Assembly: GCA_024123915.1 (NCBI GenBank) | Contig: CP099650.1 | Location: 868,001-932,000, forward strand | Direction of reading: 5' to 3' | Length of the DNA: 64,000 bases | Source of the DNA: Oxalobacteraceae bacterium OTU3CAMAD1 | Lineage (GTDB): Bacteria > Pseudomonadota > Gammaproteobacteria > Burkholderiales > Burkholderiaceae_D | Shown: positions 1-9,045 of the stretch, in pieces | Layout: every line of letters starts with the position of its first letter | How positions within the stretch are numbered: the first letter of the stretch is position 1 | Notes under the pieces: model-generated | Seen by the model: only the letters and a program-made list of their open reading frames with translations | Told to the model about the DNA's origin: nothing | The model's database searches: none | Translations under genes and position numbers: made by a program

Positions 1-806
1 TGCAGTTCTGCGCGATCGGCGCCGCTGCGCGTCTCGAACCAGAACTGGATCCAGGTACACTCGGAGTTCAGGAAAGCCTGGAAGCCGGGGCCGAAATCGC
101 TGCTGCAACTGGTGCTGCCGTTGCGCTGCATCTCGTGGCGGATCGCGCTGGTGAACGGAATATACAGTTCCTCCTCCTCGCTAAAAGGGCCGTCCCTGGC
201 GCCGATCACACGGTGGAAGCGCGGCACCACGTTCCAGGTATCGAGCACGCCGACGATCTGGTACTGGAAGCCGCCCATGGTCATGCGCTGGCCGACCGGA
301 TCGGCGTCGCCATACAATTTTTCGGACAGCTTGCGGCTCAGGACCACGACATCGGCGCCCGCCTTGTCGTCGGCCGGGCTCCAGCCCTGGCCGTGCAGGA
401 AGGGCGCCTCGAACATGTTGAAGAAATCGCCGCTCGGGGCGATGCCGCTGGCGTTGAACACGCCGATGTCCTTGCGCGCCGGCTCGATGGCGACGGCGAT
501 GCCGTAAATCGCCGTGCGGCGCTCGCCGGCTTTGCTGCCCAGCAGATTGACGGCGTCGCGGTAGCTGATCTGCTTGTCGTTTGGGCCGTCGGCGGGAGAC
601 CAGCCTTCCAGCGGGCCGTTGTCGACCAGCGGCACGAACAGGCGGTCGCTCTTGCTGGGGATCGGATCGCCCGACATCACGTGCAGGATGGTCAGGGTGG
701 CGATGCTGGCGGCCACGCCGATCGCCAGGGTCAGCACCATCAGCGCCGTCAGCGCCGGATTGCGGCGCAGGCTGCGCAGGCCGAGCATAAAATAATATTG
801 GAACAT
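1..806 (-). CDS. ABC transporter permease, MacB/FtsX type (partial, C-terminus beyond the window)
   Basis: The frame reads without a stop from an ATG at 806 to the left edge, so only the first 268 or so residues are present. It begins MFQYYFMLGLRSLRRNP and has one hydrophobic segment at about residues 18-42. A long extracytoplasmic region follows, as in the MacB_PCD periplasmic domain that precedes the FtsX membrane segments. An AGGGG ribosome-binding site lies just upstream. The gene is the third of a minus-strand set (adaptor, ATPase, permease), 10 nt after the ATPase stop, so it should be the membrane subunit of a tripartite macrolide/peptide/lipoprotein-type exporter. Substrate cannot be told. 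Confidence 0.85.
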   Translation of the reverse strand, partial: MFQYYFMLGLRSLRRNPALTALMVLTLAIGVAASIATLTILHVMSGDPIPSKSDRLFVPLVDNGPLEGWSPADGPNDKQISYRDAVNLLGSKAGERRTAIYGIAVAIEPARKDIGVFNASGIAPSGDFFNMFEAPFLHGQGWSPADDKAGADVVVLSRKLSEKLYGDADPVGQRMTMGGFQYQIVGVLDTWNVVPRFHRVIGARDGPFSEEEELYIPFTSAIRHEMQRNGSTSCSSDFGPGFQAFLNSECTWIQFWFETRSGADRAEL

Positions 807-816
807 GCTGGTCCCC

Positions 817-1545
817 TTAGGCGACATGCGACTTGCCGTCGGCGCTGGCCTTGGCGTCGAATAAAGAAGGCGCCTTGCGCACCAGGTCCGACACCTGGCC
901 GTCGATGATGTGCACATTGCGCTGCGAGCGCACCGCCAGTTCCGGGTCGTGGGTCACCATCAGGATGGTGGTGCCTTGCGCGTTGATCTCCTCCAGCAGT
1001 TCCATGACGCCGCGCGCCATCTGTGTATCCAGGTTGCCGGTCGGTTCATCGGCCAGCAGCAGCTTGGGCGAGCCGGCCAGCGCGCGCGCAATCGCCACGC
1101 GCTGCTGCTGGCCGCCGGACAGTTCGGCCGGATAGTGCTTCATGCGCGAGGCCAGGCCGACCTTGGACAACGCGTCTTCGATGCGCTCCTTGCGCTCGGC
1201 GGCGTTGAAGCCCCGGTAGCGCAGCGGCACGTCGACATTGTCGAACAACGACAGGTCGGGGATCAGGTTGAAGCCCTGGAAGATGAAGCCGAGTTTTTCG
1301 TTGCGCAGGCGCGAGCGGGCGTTGTCGTCCATGCCCTTGACGTTGATGCCGTCGAGGATGTACTCGCCGTCGGTGAATTCCTCGAGCAGGCCGGCGATGT
1401 TGAGGAAGCTGGTTTTGCCGGAACCGGACGGCCCGGTGACGGTGACGAATTCGCCCTGCTTGACGTTGATCTCGAAGCCGCGCAGCGCGTGGGTTTCGAT
1501 CATGTGGGTGCGATAGACTTTGCTCAGGTTTTGCATGCGCAGCAT
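817..1545 (-). CDS. ABC transporter ATP-binding protein, MacB/LolD type
   Basis: This 242-residue protein is a complete nucleotide-binding domain. It has Walker A GPSGSGKTS near residue 38, signature LSGGQQQR near 142, Walker B LLLADEPTGNLD, and the switch histidine in MVTHDPE. The ADEPTGNLD form is typical of the MacB/LolD/FtsE subfamily, which works with FtsX-like permeases by mechanotransmission rather than classic alternating access. It lies between the adaptor gene (31 nt upstream) and the permease (10 nt downstream) on the minus strand, so all three are probably one transcript. Export of an unknown compound out of the inner membrane is inferred. Confidence 0.93.
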   Translation of the reverse strand: MLRMQNLSKVYRTHMIETHALRGFEINVKQGEFVTVTGPSGSGKTSFLNIAGLLEEFTDGEYILDGINVKGMDDNARSRLRNEKLGFIFQGFNLIPDLSLFDNVDVPLRYRGFNAAERKERIEDALSKVGLASRMKHYPAELSGGQQQRVAIARALAGSPKLLLADEPTGNLDTQMARGVMELLEEINAQGTTILMVTHDPELAVRSQRNVHIIDGQVSDLVRKAPSLFDAKASADGKSHVA

Positions 1546-1576
1546 AATGGATTCCTTTGAACTGGTGTCGAGTGAA

Positions 1577-2845
1577 TTAGTTGTTGATCGAGACGCGCGC
1601 GGCGTTCTCGAACGTTTCGCTGCCGGCGATGACGATCTTGTCGCCTTGTTTCAGGCCATCGAGGATCTCCACGGCGGAGACGCTGGTGGCGCCCATCTTG
1701 ATCGGTGTGCGGATGGCGATGCCGTCGCGGACCACATAGGCGAAGCGGCCGCCCTCGGATTCGACGAACGGGCCGCGCTGCACCATCAGCGTGTTGGGTT
1801 TTTCGTCGATCAGCAGGCGCGCGGTGATGCGCTGGTTCTGGCGCAGGCCGGCCGGCTGGGCGCCGTTGAAGCGCACCCGCGCCAGCACCTGGTTCTTGAC
1901 CACCTCCGGCGACAGCGCCGACAGCTTGCCGGTGGCCGTGCCGGTGCCGACGTTGATCTCCGCGCTCATGCCCAGGCCGATGTCGGCGACGTAGGTTTCG
2001 GGCACTTCCAGCTCGACCTCCAGCTTGGACAGGTCGACCAGGGTCATGAGCGGTGTGTTGAGCGGCACCACGCTGCGGTTGGCCACCGACAGCGTGCCGA
2101 TGAAACCGTCGACCGGCGCGCGCACCGTCAACTCGTCGACGCGGCGCTGGGCGTTGGACAGGATCATGCGCTGCTGCTCCAGCTGTTTGACCTTGGAGGT
2201 CAGTTCCAGCGCCACGTTGTCGCCTTCCAGTTCGGCCGCCTGGCGGGCATGGCGGGCGCGGATGTCGGCGGAGTTCAATGCGTCCTTGGCCTTCTGGTAG
2301 TCGATCTTGGCGACGACGCCGTCGTTGGCCACGGCGTCGTAGCGCTCCAAGGTGCGCTGGGCGGACAGGCGGTCGATTTCGGCGGTGTCGGCGTCGCGTC
2401 GGGCCAGCAGCTTTTGTTTGCGGGCCAGGATCTTCTGGCGCTCGACGTCGGCCTCGATCTGCGCGTAGGCCGATTGTTCGCGTTTGAGCGCGTCCGACAG
2501 GTCGGGCGATTCGAGCACCGCCAGCACGTCGCCCTTTTTGACGGTGTCGCCGGCGGCCGCCTTCAGGGTGACGGTGGCGGGGGACGTCGAGTACAAGGTG
2601 GGGCTGATGGCGGCGACGATGCGGCCGTTGACGGCGGCGTCGCGGATCAGGGTGCCGCGCGTGACTTCGGCGATGCGCAGGCGCGAGATGTTGACCGAGT
2701 GGTCGCTGCCGCCCCAGGTGTGGAACAGGTAGTACCCAACCGCGAGCAGCGCGAGCGCGGCGGCGGCGATGACGAGGCGGCGCTTGGCCGTTTGGCCCTT
2801 GGGGGCGGCGATGACGGCGTCTTGGCTGGAGGTGTCGCGGATCAT
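1577..2845 (-). CDS. HlyD/MacA-family periplasmic adaptor subunit
   Basis: The protein has 422 residues if translation starts at MIRDTSSQD. The frame stays open upstream to 3007, but that extension is polar, rich in low-probability residues and lies in promoter-like AT-rich DNA, so I rejected it. No clear Shine-Dalgarno supports either start. A single N-terminal membrane anchor (about residues 21-42) is followed by a split lipoyl domain (AAAGDTVKKGDVLAVLESPD and, later, RAPVDGFIGTL), a coiled-coil hairpin rich in Gln, Lys and Arg, and beta-barrel and membrane-proximal regions. This order is the family's normal one. It is the first gene of the adaptor-ATPase-permease operon and would link the ABC exporter to an outer-membrane channel. 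Confidence 0.9.
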   Translation of the reverse strand: MIRDTSSQDAVIAAPKGQTAKRRLVIAAAALALLAVGYYLFHTWGGSDHSVNISRLRIAEVTRGTLIRDAAVNGRIVAAISPTLYSTSPATVTLKAAAGDTVKKGDVLAVLESPDLSDALKREQSAYAQIEADVERQKILARKQKLLARRDADTAEIDRLSAQRTLERYDAVANDGVVAKIDYQKAKDALNSADIRARHARQAAELEGDNVALELTSKVKQLEQQRMILSNAQRRVDELTVRAPVDGFIGTLSVANRSVVPLNTPLMTLVDLSKLEVELEVPETYVADIGLGMSAEINVGTGTATGKLSALSPEVVKNQVLARVRFNGAQPAGLRQNQRITARLLIDEKPNTLMVQRGPFVESEGGRFAYVVRDGIAIRTPIKMGATSVSAVEILDGLKQGDKIVIAGSETFENAARVSINN

Positions 2846-3048
2846 GGTGGTCGTTGAGAAAAAGATATGCGTGTCTTTGCAGGATCCGTGCCACTTTGTA
2901 AGTGCTTGAATTTGCTCGGTTTTGTTGTGACCTGTCCGCTGTCCGGGTGTCCGCTTTTGTCCGGGGTTGTCCATTGCGGCGTCCGCGTCCGGTTGATATT
3001 TTGCCAATTGGAATTATATGGGGTGCTGTCGCCACTATTTTCTTTCCC

Positions 3049-4608
3049 ATGACTTTGATCGACAGGCTTACCCGGTTTTTGCTTCCCGCCATGCCGGCCG
3101 ACGAGATCGGCGACTATCCTTATGTCGCCAGCGATGTGGCGCTTTATCAGCGCATCTTGCACGGGGACGGCGGCGCGCTCGATGCGCAGACCTGGGACGA
3201 TATGCTGCTGCCCCAATACAGCGCGCAGCTGGCGCTCGGCACCAGCATCCTCGGACAGCAGGAGCTGCACCGCCGCCTGCACGCGCCGGACGGTGGCGAG
3301 CAGGTGTCCGCGTCCGCCGCGCGGGTGCGGACGTTGGTGGACGACGGCGCACTGCGGCAGCAATTGCTCACCGCCTGCGAGGGGCTGCGCCGCGCGGACC
3401 GTGAAGTCGGCGAGACCTTGTTCGGCGCGGCGCCGGCGCCGGTGCCGCGCTGGGCGCGTTATTTGCCATGGCTGCCAATGGCGTTTCTGCTGTCGGCCGC
3501 GTTGGCGCTGTTCAGCGGCTTCCTGCCGCTGTGGGGCGTGACCTTGGGATTGTGGTTGTCGCTGTCGCTGGTGCAGATGCGCTTTAGCGAGGCGGCGTCG
3601 GAATGGGAGCGCATCCTCAAGACGCTGCAGCAGATGCTGCGCGCGCATACCTTGCTGTCCAAAGTCGACGGGATGACGGCCGACCTGCGCGACGACGCGG
3701 CGCGCGCCGGCAAGGTCAATCGCGGCATGAGCCGCTCGCTGCTCGCGCAGTTGCCGGGTGTGCGCGAATACGGCGACTGGCTTTGGCTGATGAACATCCG
3801 TCACTACTTCGACAGCCGCGAGGTGGTGCGCGCCAACCTCGATCTGCTGCGCGCGAGTTTTCAGCGGGTCGCTGCGCTGGAGGCCGACCTGGCGCTGGCG
3901 CGGCATCTGGCGCAGGCGCCACGGTATTGCTGGTCCGGACACGGGCACGGCGTGACGCTGGAGAATGCCGTGCATCCGCTGCTGGCCGAGCCGGCGCCGT
4001 TGTCGTTTGCGCTGGAACGGCAGGGCGCCTTCATCTCCGGCCAGAACGGCATCGGCAAGAGCACCTTGCTGCGCACCGTCGGGTTGAATCTGATCGTGGC
4101 GCGCGCCTTCGGTTTCAGTTACGCCGACGCCGCCGTCACGCCGTCGCTGCCGGTCTATTCCAGCATGCAGAACGAGGACGCGCTCGAAGGCGGCGAGAGC
4201 CTCTACATCGCCGAGCTGCGCCGCGCGCGCGAGCTGCTGGCGCTGGCCGAGCGGGCGCCGGCGATCTTCATCATCGACGAGATATTCAGGGGCACCAACC
4301 ATCTGGAATCGATATCGGCCGCCGCCGCCGTGCTGCATACGCTGTCGGCGTCGGGCCGGGTCATCGTCTCGTCGCACAACCTGGTGCTGGCGCCGTTGCT
4401 GGGCGAGACGCTGGCGCCGTGGTGCGTGAGCCGTGTGGACGGCCATTTGCGATTGGCGCCGGGAGTGTTAAAAGAAACCAACGGTATCGCCTTGCTAGCC
4501 ACGCGCGGCTTCGACGCCGCCATCTCGGCCAAGGCCAACCGCGTCCACGATTGGCTCAGCGATTACATGGCGCACCCTGCCGATTGCGAGGCGGTGCTGG
4601 GAGAGTAA
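3049..4608 (+). CDS. Stand-alone MutS-like ATPase (MutS domain V family)
   Basis: I chose the ATG at 3049 (MTLIDRLTRF). The frame is open further upstream but only through intergenic DNA. The product is 519 residues. The N-terminal half holds two adjacent hydrophobic stretches near residues 138-178, then a helical clamp-like region. The C-terminal half is a MutS ATPase core: Walker A GQNGIGKST near residue 331, then SSMQNEDALEGGES, Walker B IFIIDEIFRGTN and the final VSSHN. It lacks the mismatch-recognition and connector domains, so it is not mutS itself. Its role is unknown; the predicted membrane segments argue against ordinary mismatch repair. It is divergent from the adaptor gene and appears monocistronic. 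Confidence 0.85.
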   Translation: MTLIDRLTRFLLPAMPADEIGDYPYVASDVALYQRILHGDGGALDAQTWDDMLLPQYSAQLALGTSILGQQELHRRLHAPDGGEQVSASAARVRTLVDDGALRQQLLTACEGLRRADREVGETLFGAAPAPVPRWARYLPWLPMAFLLSAALALFSGFLPLWGVTLGLWLSLSLVQMRFSEAASEWERILKTLQQMLRAHTLLSKVDGMTADLRDDAARAGKVNRGMSRSLLAQLPGVREYGDWLWLMNIRHYFDSREVVRANLDLLRASFQRVAALEADLALARHLAQAPRYCWSGHGHGVTLENAVHPLLAEPAPLSFALERQGAFISGQNGIGKSTLLRTVGLNLIVARAFGFSYADAAVTPSLPVYSSMQNEDALEGGESLYIAELRRARELLALAERAPAIFIIDEIFRGTNHLESISAAAAVLHTLSASGRVIVSSHNLVLAPLLGETLAPWCVSRVDGHLRLAPGVLKETNGIALLATRGFDAAISAKANRVHDWLSDYMAHPADCEAVLGE

Positions 4609-4702
4609 AACGCATTTTTCATCGCCCGAATGTCAATTTCTTGGTATATTTCGGATTCACATTATTGCCAGCAGGCAATGATAATTCGATGAATGCGGGG
4701 AA

Positions 4703-6304
4703 ATGATGAACAATGTGACTGTGCGGGCGAGTTTGTTGGGTGTGCTGCTGTTATTTGCGGCCATGCTGGTGGTTGGAGCGGGGCTCGGTATCTATGCGTT
4801 GAAGCAGTCGAACCAGGCGATCGCGACGGTACACGAGATCGGCGCGCAGGTCATCGTCATCAACGACGCCTACAAGGATACGACCCGCACCCGATCGGCC
4901 TTGACGCGCGGCTACACCACCGTCAAGGAGGGCGGTAGCAAGGAAGACCGCGACTCCGCCCTGGCCAGCGCCAAAAAATCCTACCAGCGCACCTTGGACT
5001 TCATCGACAAGTATGAAAAGGCGCCCGCCTATCCGGGCCAGGACGCGCAATTGAAAGCCGGCCTGATCGAGGCCGGCCGCGCCCAGTCCCGCGTGCTCGA
5101 GCGCGCCGCCGCCGCGCTGGCGCAGGACGACACCGACGCCTACACCACCATCAACACCAAGGAGTTGACGCCGACCGGCGCCGCCTTCTCGGCCCAGCTG
5201 GAAAAATACCAAAAGCTGAGCGACGAACAGATCACCGAGCTGATGGACAGCGGCGCGCGCGAATACAAACTGGTCATGTGGCTGGTCGCGCTTGGCCTGG
5301 CCGCCGCGCTGGCGCTGGTGGTCGGCGTGCACCTGCTGCTCAAGTCCGTCGTGCTGCGTCCGCTCGAGCGCGCGGTGGCGCTGCTCGACCAGGTCGCGCA
5401 CGGCGACCTGACCGCCCATATCGACCAATCCGGCGACAACGAGATCCAGCGTCTGCTGGCGGCGATCCGCCGCATGCAGCAGGATTTGCTGTCGACCGTG
5501 TCACGCGTGCGGCGCGGCGCCGAGGTGATCAACACCGGTTCGCAGGAGCTGGCGGCGGGCAATATGGAGCTGTCGTCGCGCACCGAGACCCAGGCCAGCT
5601 CGCTTGAGGAGACGGCCGCGTCGATCGAGGAACTGACCAGCACCGTCAAGCAGAACTCGGAAAACGCCCAGCACGCGCGCTCGCTGGTGGAGGAGGCCTC
5701 CAGCACCGCCGCCCAGGGCGGCGAGGTGATGCACCAAGTGGTGACGACCATGAACGACATCAACGAATCGTCGCGCAAGATCGTCGATATCACGGGCGTG
5801 ATCGACGGCATCGCCTTCCAGACCAACATCCTGGCGCTGAACGCGGCCGTCGAGGCGGCCCGCGCCGGCGAACAGGGGCGCGGCTTCGCCGTGGTCGCCA
5901 GCGAGGTGCGCAACCTGGCGCAGCGCTCGGCCGCCGCCGCCAAGGAGATCAAGCTGCTGATCGATAAATCGGTGGCCAACATCCAGCTGGGCACCGACCT
6001 GGTCGAGCGCGCCGGCACGACGATGAACACCCTGGTCGGCAACGTCCACCAGGTGACGCAGATCGTCGGCGAGATCGCCGTCGCCAGCCGCGAGCAGAGC
6101 GAGGGCATCGAACAGGTCAACCAGGCGATCGCGCAGATGGACCAGGTCACGCAGCAAAACGCCGCGCTGGTGGAGGAGGCGGCTGCCGCCACGCAGTCGC
6201 TGCAGGACCAGGCCGGCGAGCTGGCGCAGACGGTCAGCATCTTCAAGATCGACGCCGGCGGCGCTTCCGCTGGGACCACCGGGCGGGCGCTGGCGCTGGC
6301 CTGA
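4703..6304 (+). CDS. Methyl-accepting chemotaxis protein (Tar/Tsr-like)
   Basis: The 533-residue receptor has membrane segment 1 at about residues 8-31. A periplasmic four-helix ligand-binding domain runs to about 187, membrane segment 2 spans about 189-213, then come a HAMP domain and the cytoplasmic signalling coiled coil. The kinase-control tip is intact ([20 protein letters not shown], then [20 protein letters not shown]). It ends GRALALA and lacks the C-terminal NWETF-type pentapeptide that tethers CheR in enteric Tar and Tsr. The first two ATG codons overlap; the one at 4703 follows a GGGGA stretch. No other chemotaxis gene is adjacent, so it is an orphan receptor feeding a chemosensory array elsewhere. 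The ligand is unknown. Confidence 0.95.
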   Translation: MMNNVTVRASLLGVLLLFAAMLVVGAGLGIYALKQSNQAIATVHEIGAQVIVINDAYKDTTRTRSALTRGYTTVKEGGSKEDRDSALASAKKSYQRTLDFIDKYEKAPAYPGQDAQLKAGLIEAGRAQSRVLERAAAALAQDDTDAYTTINTKELTPTGAAFSAQLEKYQKLSDEQITELMDSGAREYKLVMWLVALGLAAALALVVGVHLLLKSVVLRPLERAVALLDQVAHGDLTAHIDQSGDNEIQRLLAAIRRMQQDLLSTVSRVRRGAEVINTGSQELAAGNMELSSRTETQASSLEETAASIEELTSTVKQNSENAQHARSLVEEASSTAAQGGEVMHQVVTTMNDINESSRKIVDITGVIDGIAFQTNILALNAAVEAARAGEQGRGFAVVASEVRNLAQRSAAAAKEIKLLIDKSVANIQLGTDLVERAGTTMNTLVGNVHQVTQIVGEIAVASREQSEGIEQVNQAIAQMDQVTQQNAALVEEAAAATQSLQDQAGELAQTVSIFKIDAGGASAGTTGRALALA

Positions 6305-6339
6305 CCCGTGTTTGTCACGGCTTCCCGTTGATGTCCCGC

Positions 6340-6386
6340 TTGACATCCGGCGCGGGGAATTCTATTATTTCTGTAACGACAGAAAT
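6340..6386 (+). promoter_or_regulatory. Sigma-70 promoter overlapped by a perfect palindromic operator
   Basis: TTGACA (6340-6345) and TATTAT (6363-6368) are separated by exactly 17 nt. A perfect inverted repeat, ATTTCTGT-AACG-ACAGAAAT (6367-6386), begins inside the -10 box and covers the expected start site. The first gene downstream (6398) encodes a winged-helix regulator, so autorepression of the five-gene operon is the simplest reading. Confidence 0.8.
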
Positions 6387-6397
6387 GAAAGAATTCC

Positions 6398-6946
6398 ATG
6401 ATCCTCGCGCCGACCATCCAAAAATACATCCTGCACTGGGGCGAGATGGGCACGCGCTGGGGCGTCAACCGCACGGTGGCGCAGATCCACGCGCTGCTGT
6501 TCCTGTCCAACCAGCCGCTGCCGGCCGAGGAGATCGCCGAGACGCTGACCGTTGCCCGCTCCAACGTCAGCAACAGCCTCAAGGAGCTGCAAAGCTGGGG
6601 GCTGGTGCGCATCACCCACATCGCCGGCGACCGGCGCGACCACTTCGTCGCCCTGCAGGACGTGTGGGAAATCTTCCGCGTCATCGTCGAGGAACGTAAA
6701 AAACGCGAGATCGATCCGACCCTGACGGTGCTGCGCGAATGCGCGCTCGAGGCGGAGCACGACCCGGCGCTGGAGCCGGCCACCAAGGTCAAGATGGACC
6801 AGGTGCTGGACTTCCTCGAAATGCTCACCGCCACCTATGGCGACTACAAGCACCTGCCGCCGGCCACCATGCAGCGCTTCCTGAAAATGGGCGGCAAGGT
6901 CGCGCGCCTGCTCGGCGGCGACGACAGCAAGGCGGCCGGCGAATGA
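6398..6946 (+). CDS. GbsR/MarR-family transcriptional regulator
   Basis: This is a 182-residue winged-helix protein. The N-terminal half contains GEMGTRWGVNRTVAQIHALL and then the HTH stretch ETLTVARSNVSNSLKELQSW followed by a wing (VRITHIAGDRRDHF). This matches the GbsR branch of the MarR superfamily, whose members control osmoprotectant and membrane-related genes. The C-terminal half is helical and probably dimerises. It is the first gene of an operon and its stop overlaps the next start (ATGATG). The palindrome over its own promoter suggests it represses the operon until a ligand binds. The ligand is unknown. Confidence 0.88.
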   Translation: MILAPTIQKYILHWGEMGTRWGVNRTVAQIHALLFLSNQPLPAEEIAETLTVARSNVSNSLKELQSWGLVRITHIAGDRRDHFVALQDVWEIFRVIVEERKKREIDPTLTVLRECALEAEHDPALEPATKVKMDQVLDFLEMLTATYGDYKHLPPATMQRFLKMGGKVARLLGGDDSKAAGE

Positions 6947-7563
6947 TGATCCCGTCCGAAGGTGAACTGTTTAAAAAAATCCTGGGCCGAGAGTGGAGCA
7001 AGCTGCATCCGGATATCCAGGCCCGCTTCGACAAGAATCCCTTGCCCGGCACGCCGCTGTATTACACGGGGCATTTGTCCGAGCTGACCTGTTCGCGGGT
7101 CGGCCGCGTGCTCGGTTATCTGAGCATGCCCTTCGTCAAAGGCGCGCTGATGCCGTATAACGACGCCGACTTCCCGGTCGACATCCAGGTCTATTCGAAG
7201 CGCGATTGCGCCTGGATCTTCAAGCAGCGCACCTACCGCCTCAACGCCCGCCAGCCGGTGATGTTCACCTCCTACATGGCGGAAAGTCCAAAGGGGGAGG
7301 TGCTGGAGTACGTCGGCGCGGGCCTGGGCATGAAGCTGGTGCTCGACGTCCGCGACGGCAATCTGCACTTCGAAAGCGATGGTTATTTCTGGCAGCTGTT
7401 CGGGGTCCGCATTCCACTTCCCGGATTGCTCACGCCGGGCAAGACCTTCCTGTGCCACCGCAATAACAACGCCAACCAGTTCGACATCCGCATCGAGATC
7501 CGGCATGCGATCTTCGGCACCACCTTCACGCAAGCCGGCGTTTTCAGGGAGGTCTCGGCATGA
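6943..7563 (+). CDS. DUF4166 domain-containing protein
   Basis: The ATG at 6943 (MMIPSEGELFKK) overlaps the stop of the regulator gene, giving 206 residues. The frame continues upstream inside the regulator gene, which I took as shadow. The sequence is mostly beta-rich with no signal peptide or membrane segment. It begins with the ELFKKILGREWSKLHPDIQARF element that marks DUF4166 proteins. No biochemical role is established for the family. DUF4166 is often found fused or next to saccharopine-dehydrogenase-like or epimerase-like oxidoreductases, as here. The next gene starts four bases before its stop (ATGA), so the two are translationally coupled. Confidence 0.85.
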   Translation: MMIPSEGELFKKILGREWSKLHPDIQARFDKNPLPGTPLYYTGHLSELTCSRVGRVLGYLSMPFVKGALMPYNDADFPVDIQVYSKRDCAWIFKQRTYRLNARQPVMFTSYMAESPKGEVLEYVGAGLGMKLVLDVRDGNLHFESDGYFWQLFGVRIPLPGLLTPGKTFLCHRNNNANQFDIRIEIRHAIFGTTFTQAGVFREVSA

Positions 7564-9008
7564 ACACGCATTTATTAGCCTTGCAGTTGATGGCTTTCCA
7601 GGGCTGCCTCGGCGCCTTCGACACGCTGTATCACCACGAACTGACGGAGGCCTTGCCGGGCCGCGCCAGCGCGCGGCGCGAGCTATCCATCCACGCGGCG
7701 CGCGCGCTGATTTACAGCGCGATGTTCATCGGCCTGTCCTCGTGGTCGTTCCAGGGCGTCTGGGCGGTGGTGCTGCTGCTGGTGTTCGTGGTCGAAATCG
7801 TGCTGACGTTGTGGGACTTCGTGGTCGAGGACCGTACCCGCCTGCTGCCGGCGACCGAGCGTGTCACGCACACGGTGCTGGCGATGAACGGTGGCGCCTT
7901 CATCGCGCTGCTGGCGTTGGACACGCCGGCGCTGGCGGCCATGCCGACGGCGCTGGTGTGGCAGCCGCAGGGCGCCTTGGGCGTGTTCCTCGCCTTGTGC
8001 GGCGTGGGCGTCGGCTTGTCCGGCCTGCGCGACGCCTGGGCCGCGCGCGCCATCGGAAAAATGGCGGAGCGCGAGTCGGCGGCGCCGTCGGTGCGCTTTG
8101 CCGACGGCGAGCGTGGCTTCCTGGTGACCGGCGCCACCGGTTTTATCGGCCAGCGGCTGGTGCGCGCCTTGCTGCGCGACGGCCATCGGGTCACGGTGTT
8201 GAGCCGCCAGCCGCGCCAGGCCGCGTGGCTGTTCGACGGCCGGGTCGAGTGCGTGGGCGGGATGGAGCAGTTGCCCGCCTCGCGCCGCATCGACATCGTC
8301 ATCAACCTTGCGGGGGCGCGCATCCTGGGCTGGCGCTGGACGGCCGCACGCCGTGCCGCCTTGCGTCAGAGCCGTGTCGCCTTGACGCGCAAGCTGGTCG
8401 ACTGGATCGCCGCCGCCGAGCACAAGCCGGCTGTGTTGTTGTCGGCGTCGGCGATCGGCTACTACGGCACACAGAAGCGCGGCGACGACACGGTGTTGAC
8501 CGAGAAGGATGGTCCGCAGCCGATGTTCATGTCCGACCTGTGCCGCGAGTGGGAGGAAGCCGCGCAGGCGGCGGAGGCGCATGGCGTGCGTGTGGCCCGC
8601 ATGCGTTTCGGGCTGGTGCTGGGGACGCAGGGCGCGCTGCCGATGATGCTGTTGCCGATCAAGCTGGGGCTGGGCGGGTCGCTGGGCGGCGGCACGCAGT
8701 GGCTCTCGTGGATCCACGTCGACGACCTGATCGGCGGCATCGCCCACCTGTGCCGTGGCGGCGACGGCGGCGCGTACAACTTCACCGCGCCGGAAGTGGT
8801 CAGCCAGGCGCAATTCAGCCGCGCGGCCGCAACGGTGCTGAAGCGTCCCTACGGATTCCCGACGCCGGGTTGGCCGATGCGGCTGGCGCTGGGCGAGCAG
8901 GCCGACTTGCTGCTCGAAGGCCAGCGCGTCTTCCCCGAGCGGCTGACGGGGGAGGGCTTCGTGTTCCGCCACCCAACCCTGGACGGCGCGCTGCGCAGCG
9001 TGGTTTAG
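7560..9008 (+). CDS. Membrane-anchored TIGR01777-family NAD(P)-dependent epimerase
   Basis: This is a 482-residue two-part protein. Residues 1 to about 165 carry four predicted membrane helices. From about residue 177 an extended-SDR domain follows with the Rossmann motif GATGFIGQRLV, the family-specific NLAGARILGWRW stretch, SASAIGYYG, and a C-terminal DUF1731 region ending in VFPERLTGEGFVFRHP. Stand-alone TIGR01777 proteins (YfcH type) are about 300 residues, so the N-terminal membrane region is an added module. Substrate is unknown. Coupling to DUF4166 by an ATGA overlap and to a second SDR downstream suggests steps of one membrane-associated pathway. Confidence 0.87.
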   Translation: MNTHLLALQLMAFQGCLGAFDTLYHHELTEALPGRASARRELSIHAARALIYSAMFIGLSSWSFQGVWAVVLLLVFVVEIVLTLWDFVVEDRTRLLPATERVTHTVLAMNGGAFIALLALDTPALAAMPTALVWQPQGALGVFLALCGVGVGLSGLRDAWAARAIGKMAERESAAPSVRFADGERGFLVTGATGFIGQRLVRALLRDGHRVTVLSRQPRQAAWLFDGRVECVGGMEQLPASRRIDIVINLAGARILGWRWTAARRAALRQSRVALTRKLVDWIAAAEHKPAVLLSASAIGYYGTQKRGDDTVLTEKDGPQPMFMSDLCREWEEAAQAAEAHGVRVARMRFGLVLGTQGALPMMLLPIKLGLGGSLGGGTQWLSWIHVDDLIGGIAHLCRGGDGGAYNFTAPEVVSQAQFSRAAATVLKRPYGFPTPGWPMRLALGEQADLLLEGQRVFPERLTGEGFVFRHPTLDGALRSVV

Positions 9009-9045
9009 ATCGGCAGCTTGACTCCCCCGGATCTTGGAGGCAATT

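Noticed and set aside
1524..3092. A 522-residue minus-strand frame overlapping the HlyD-type adaptor in another frame.
   Set aside because: Arg-rich low-complexity translation; the adaptor frame carries the family motifs.
4664..4679. ATTGCC-AGCA-GGCAAT dyad upstream of the chemoreceptor gene as an operator.
   Set aside because: Only 6 bp per arm and no nearby regulator or clear promoter; could be chance in this 94-nt gap.
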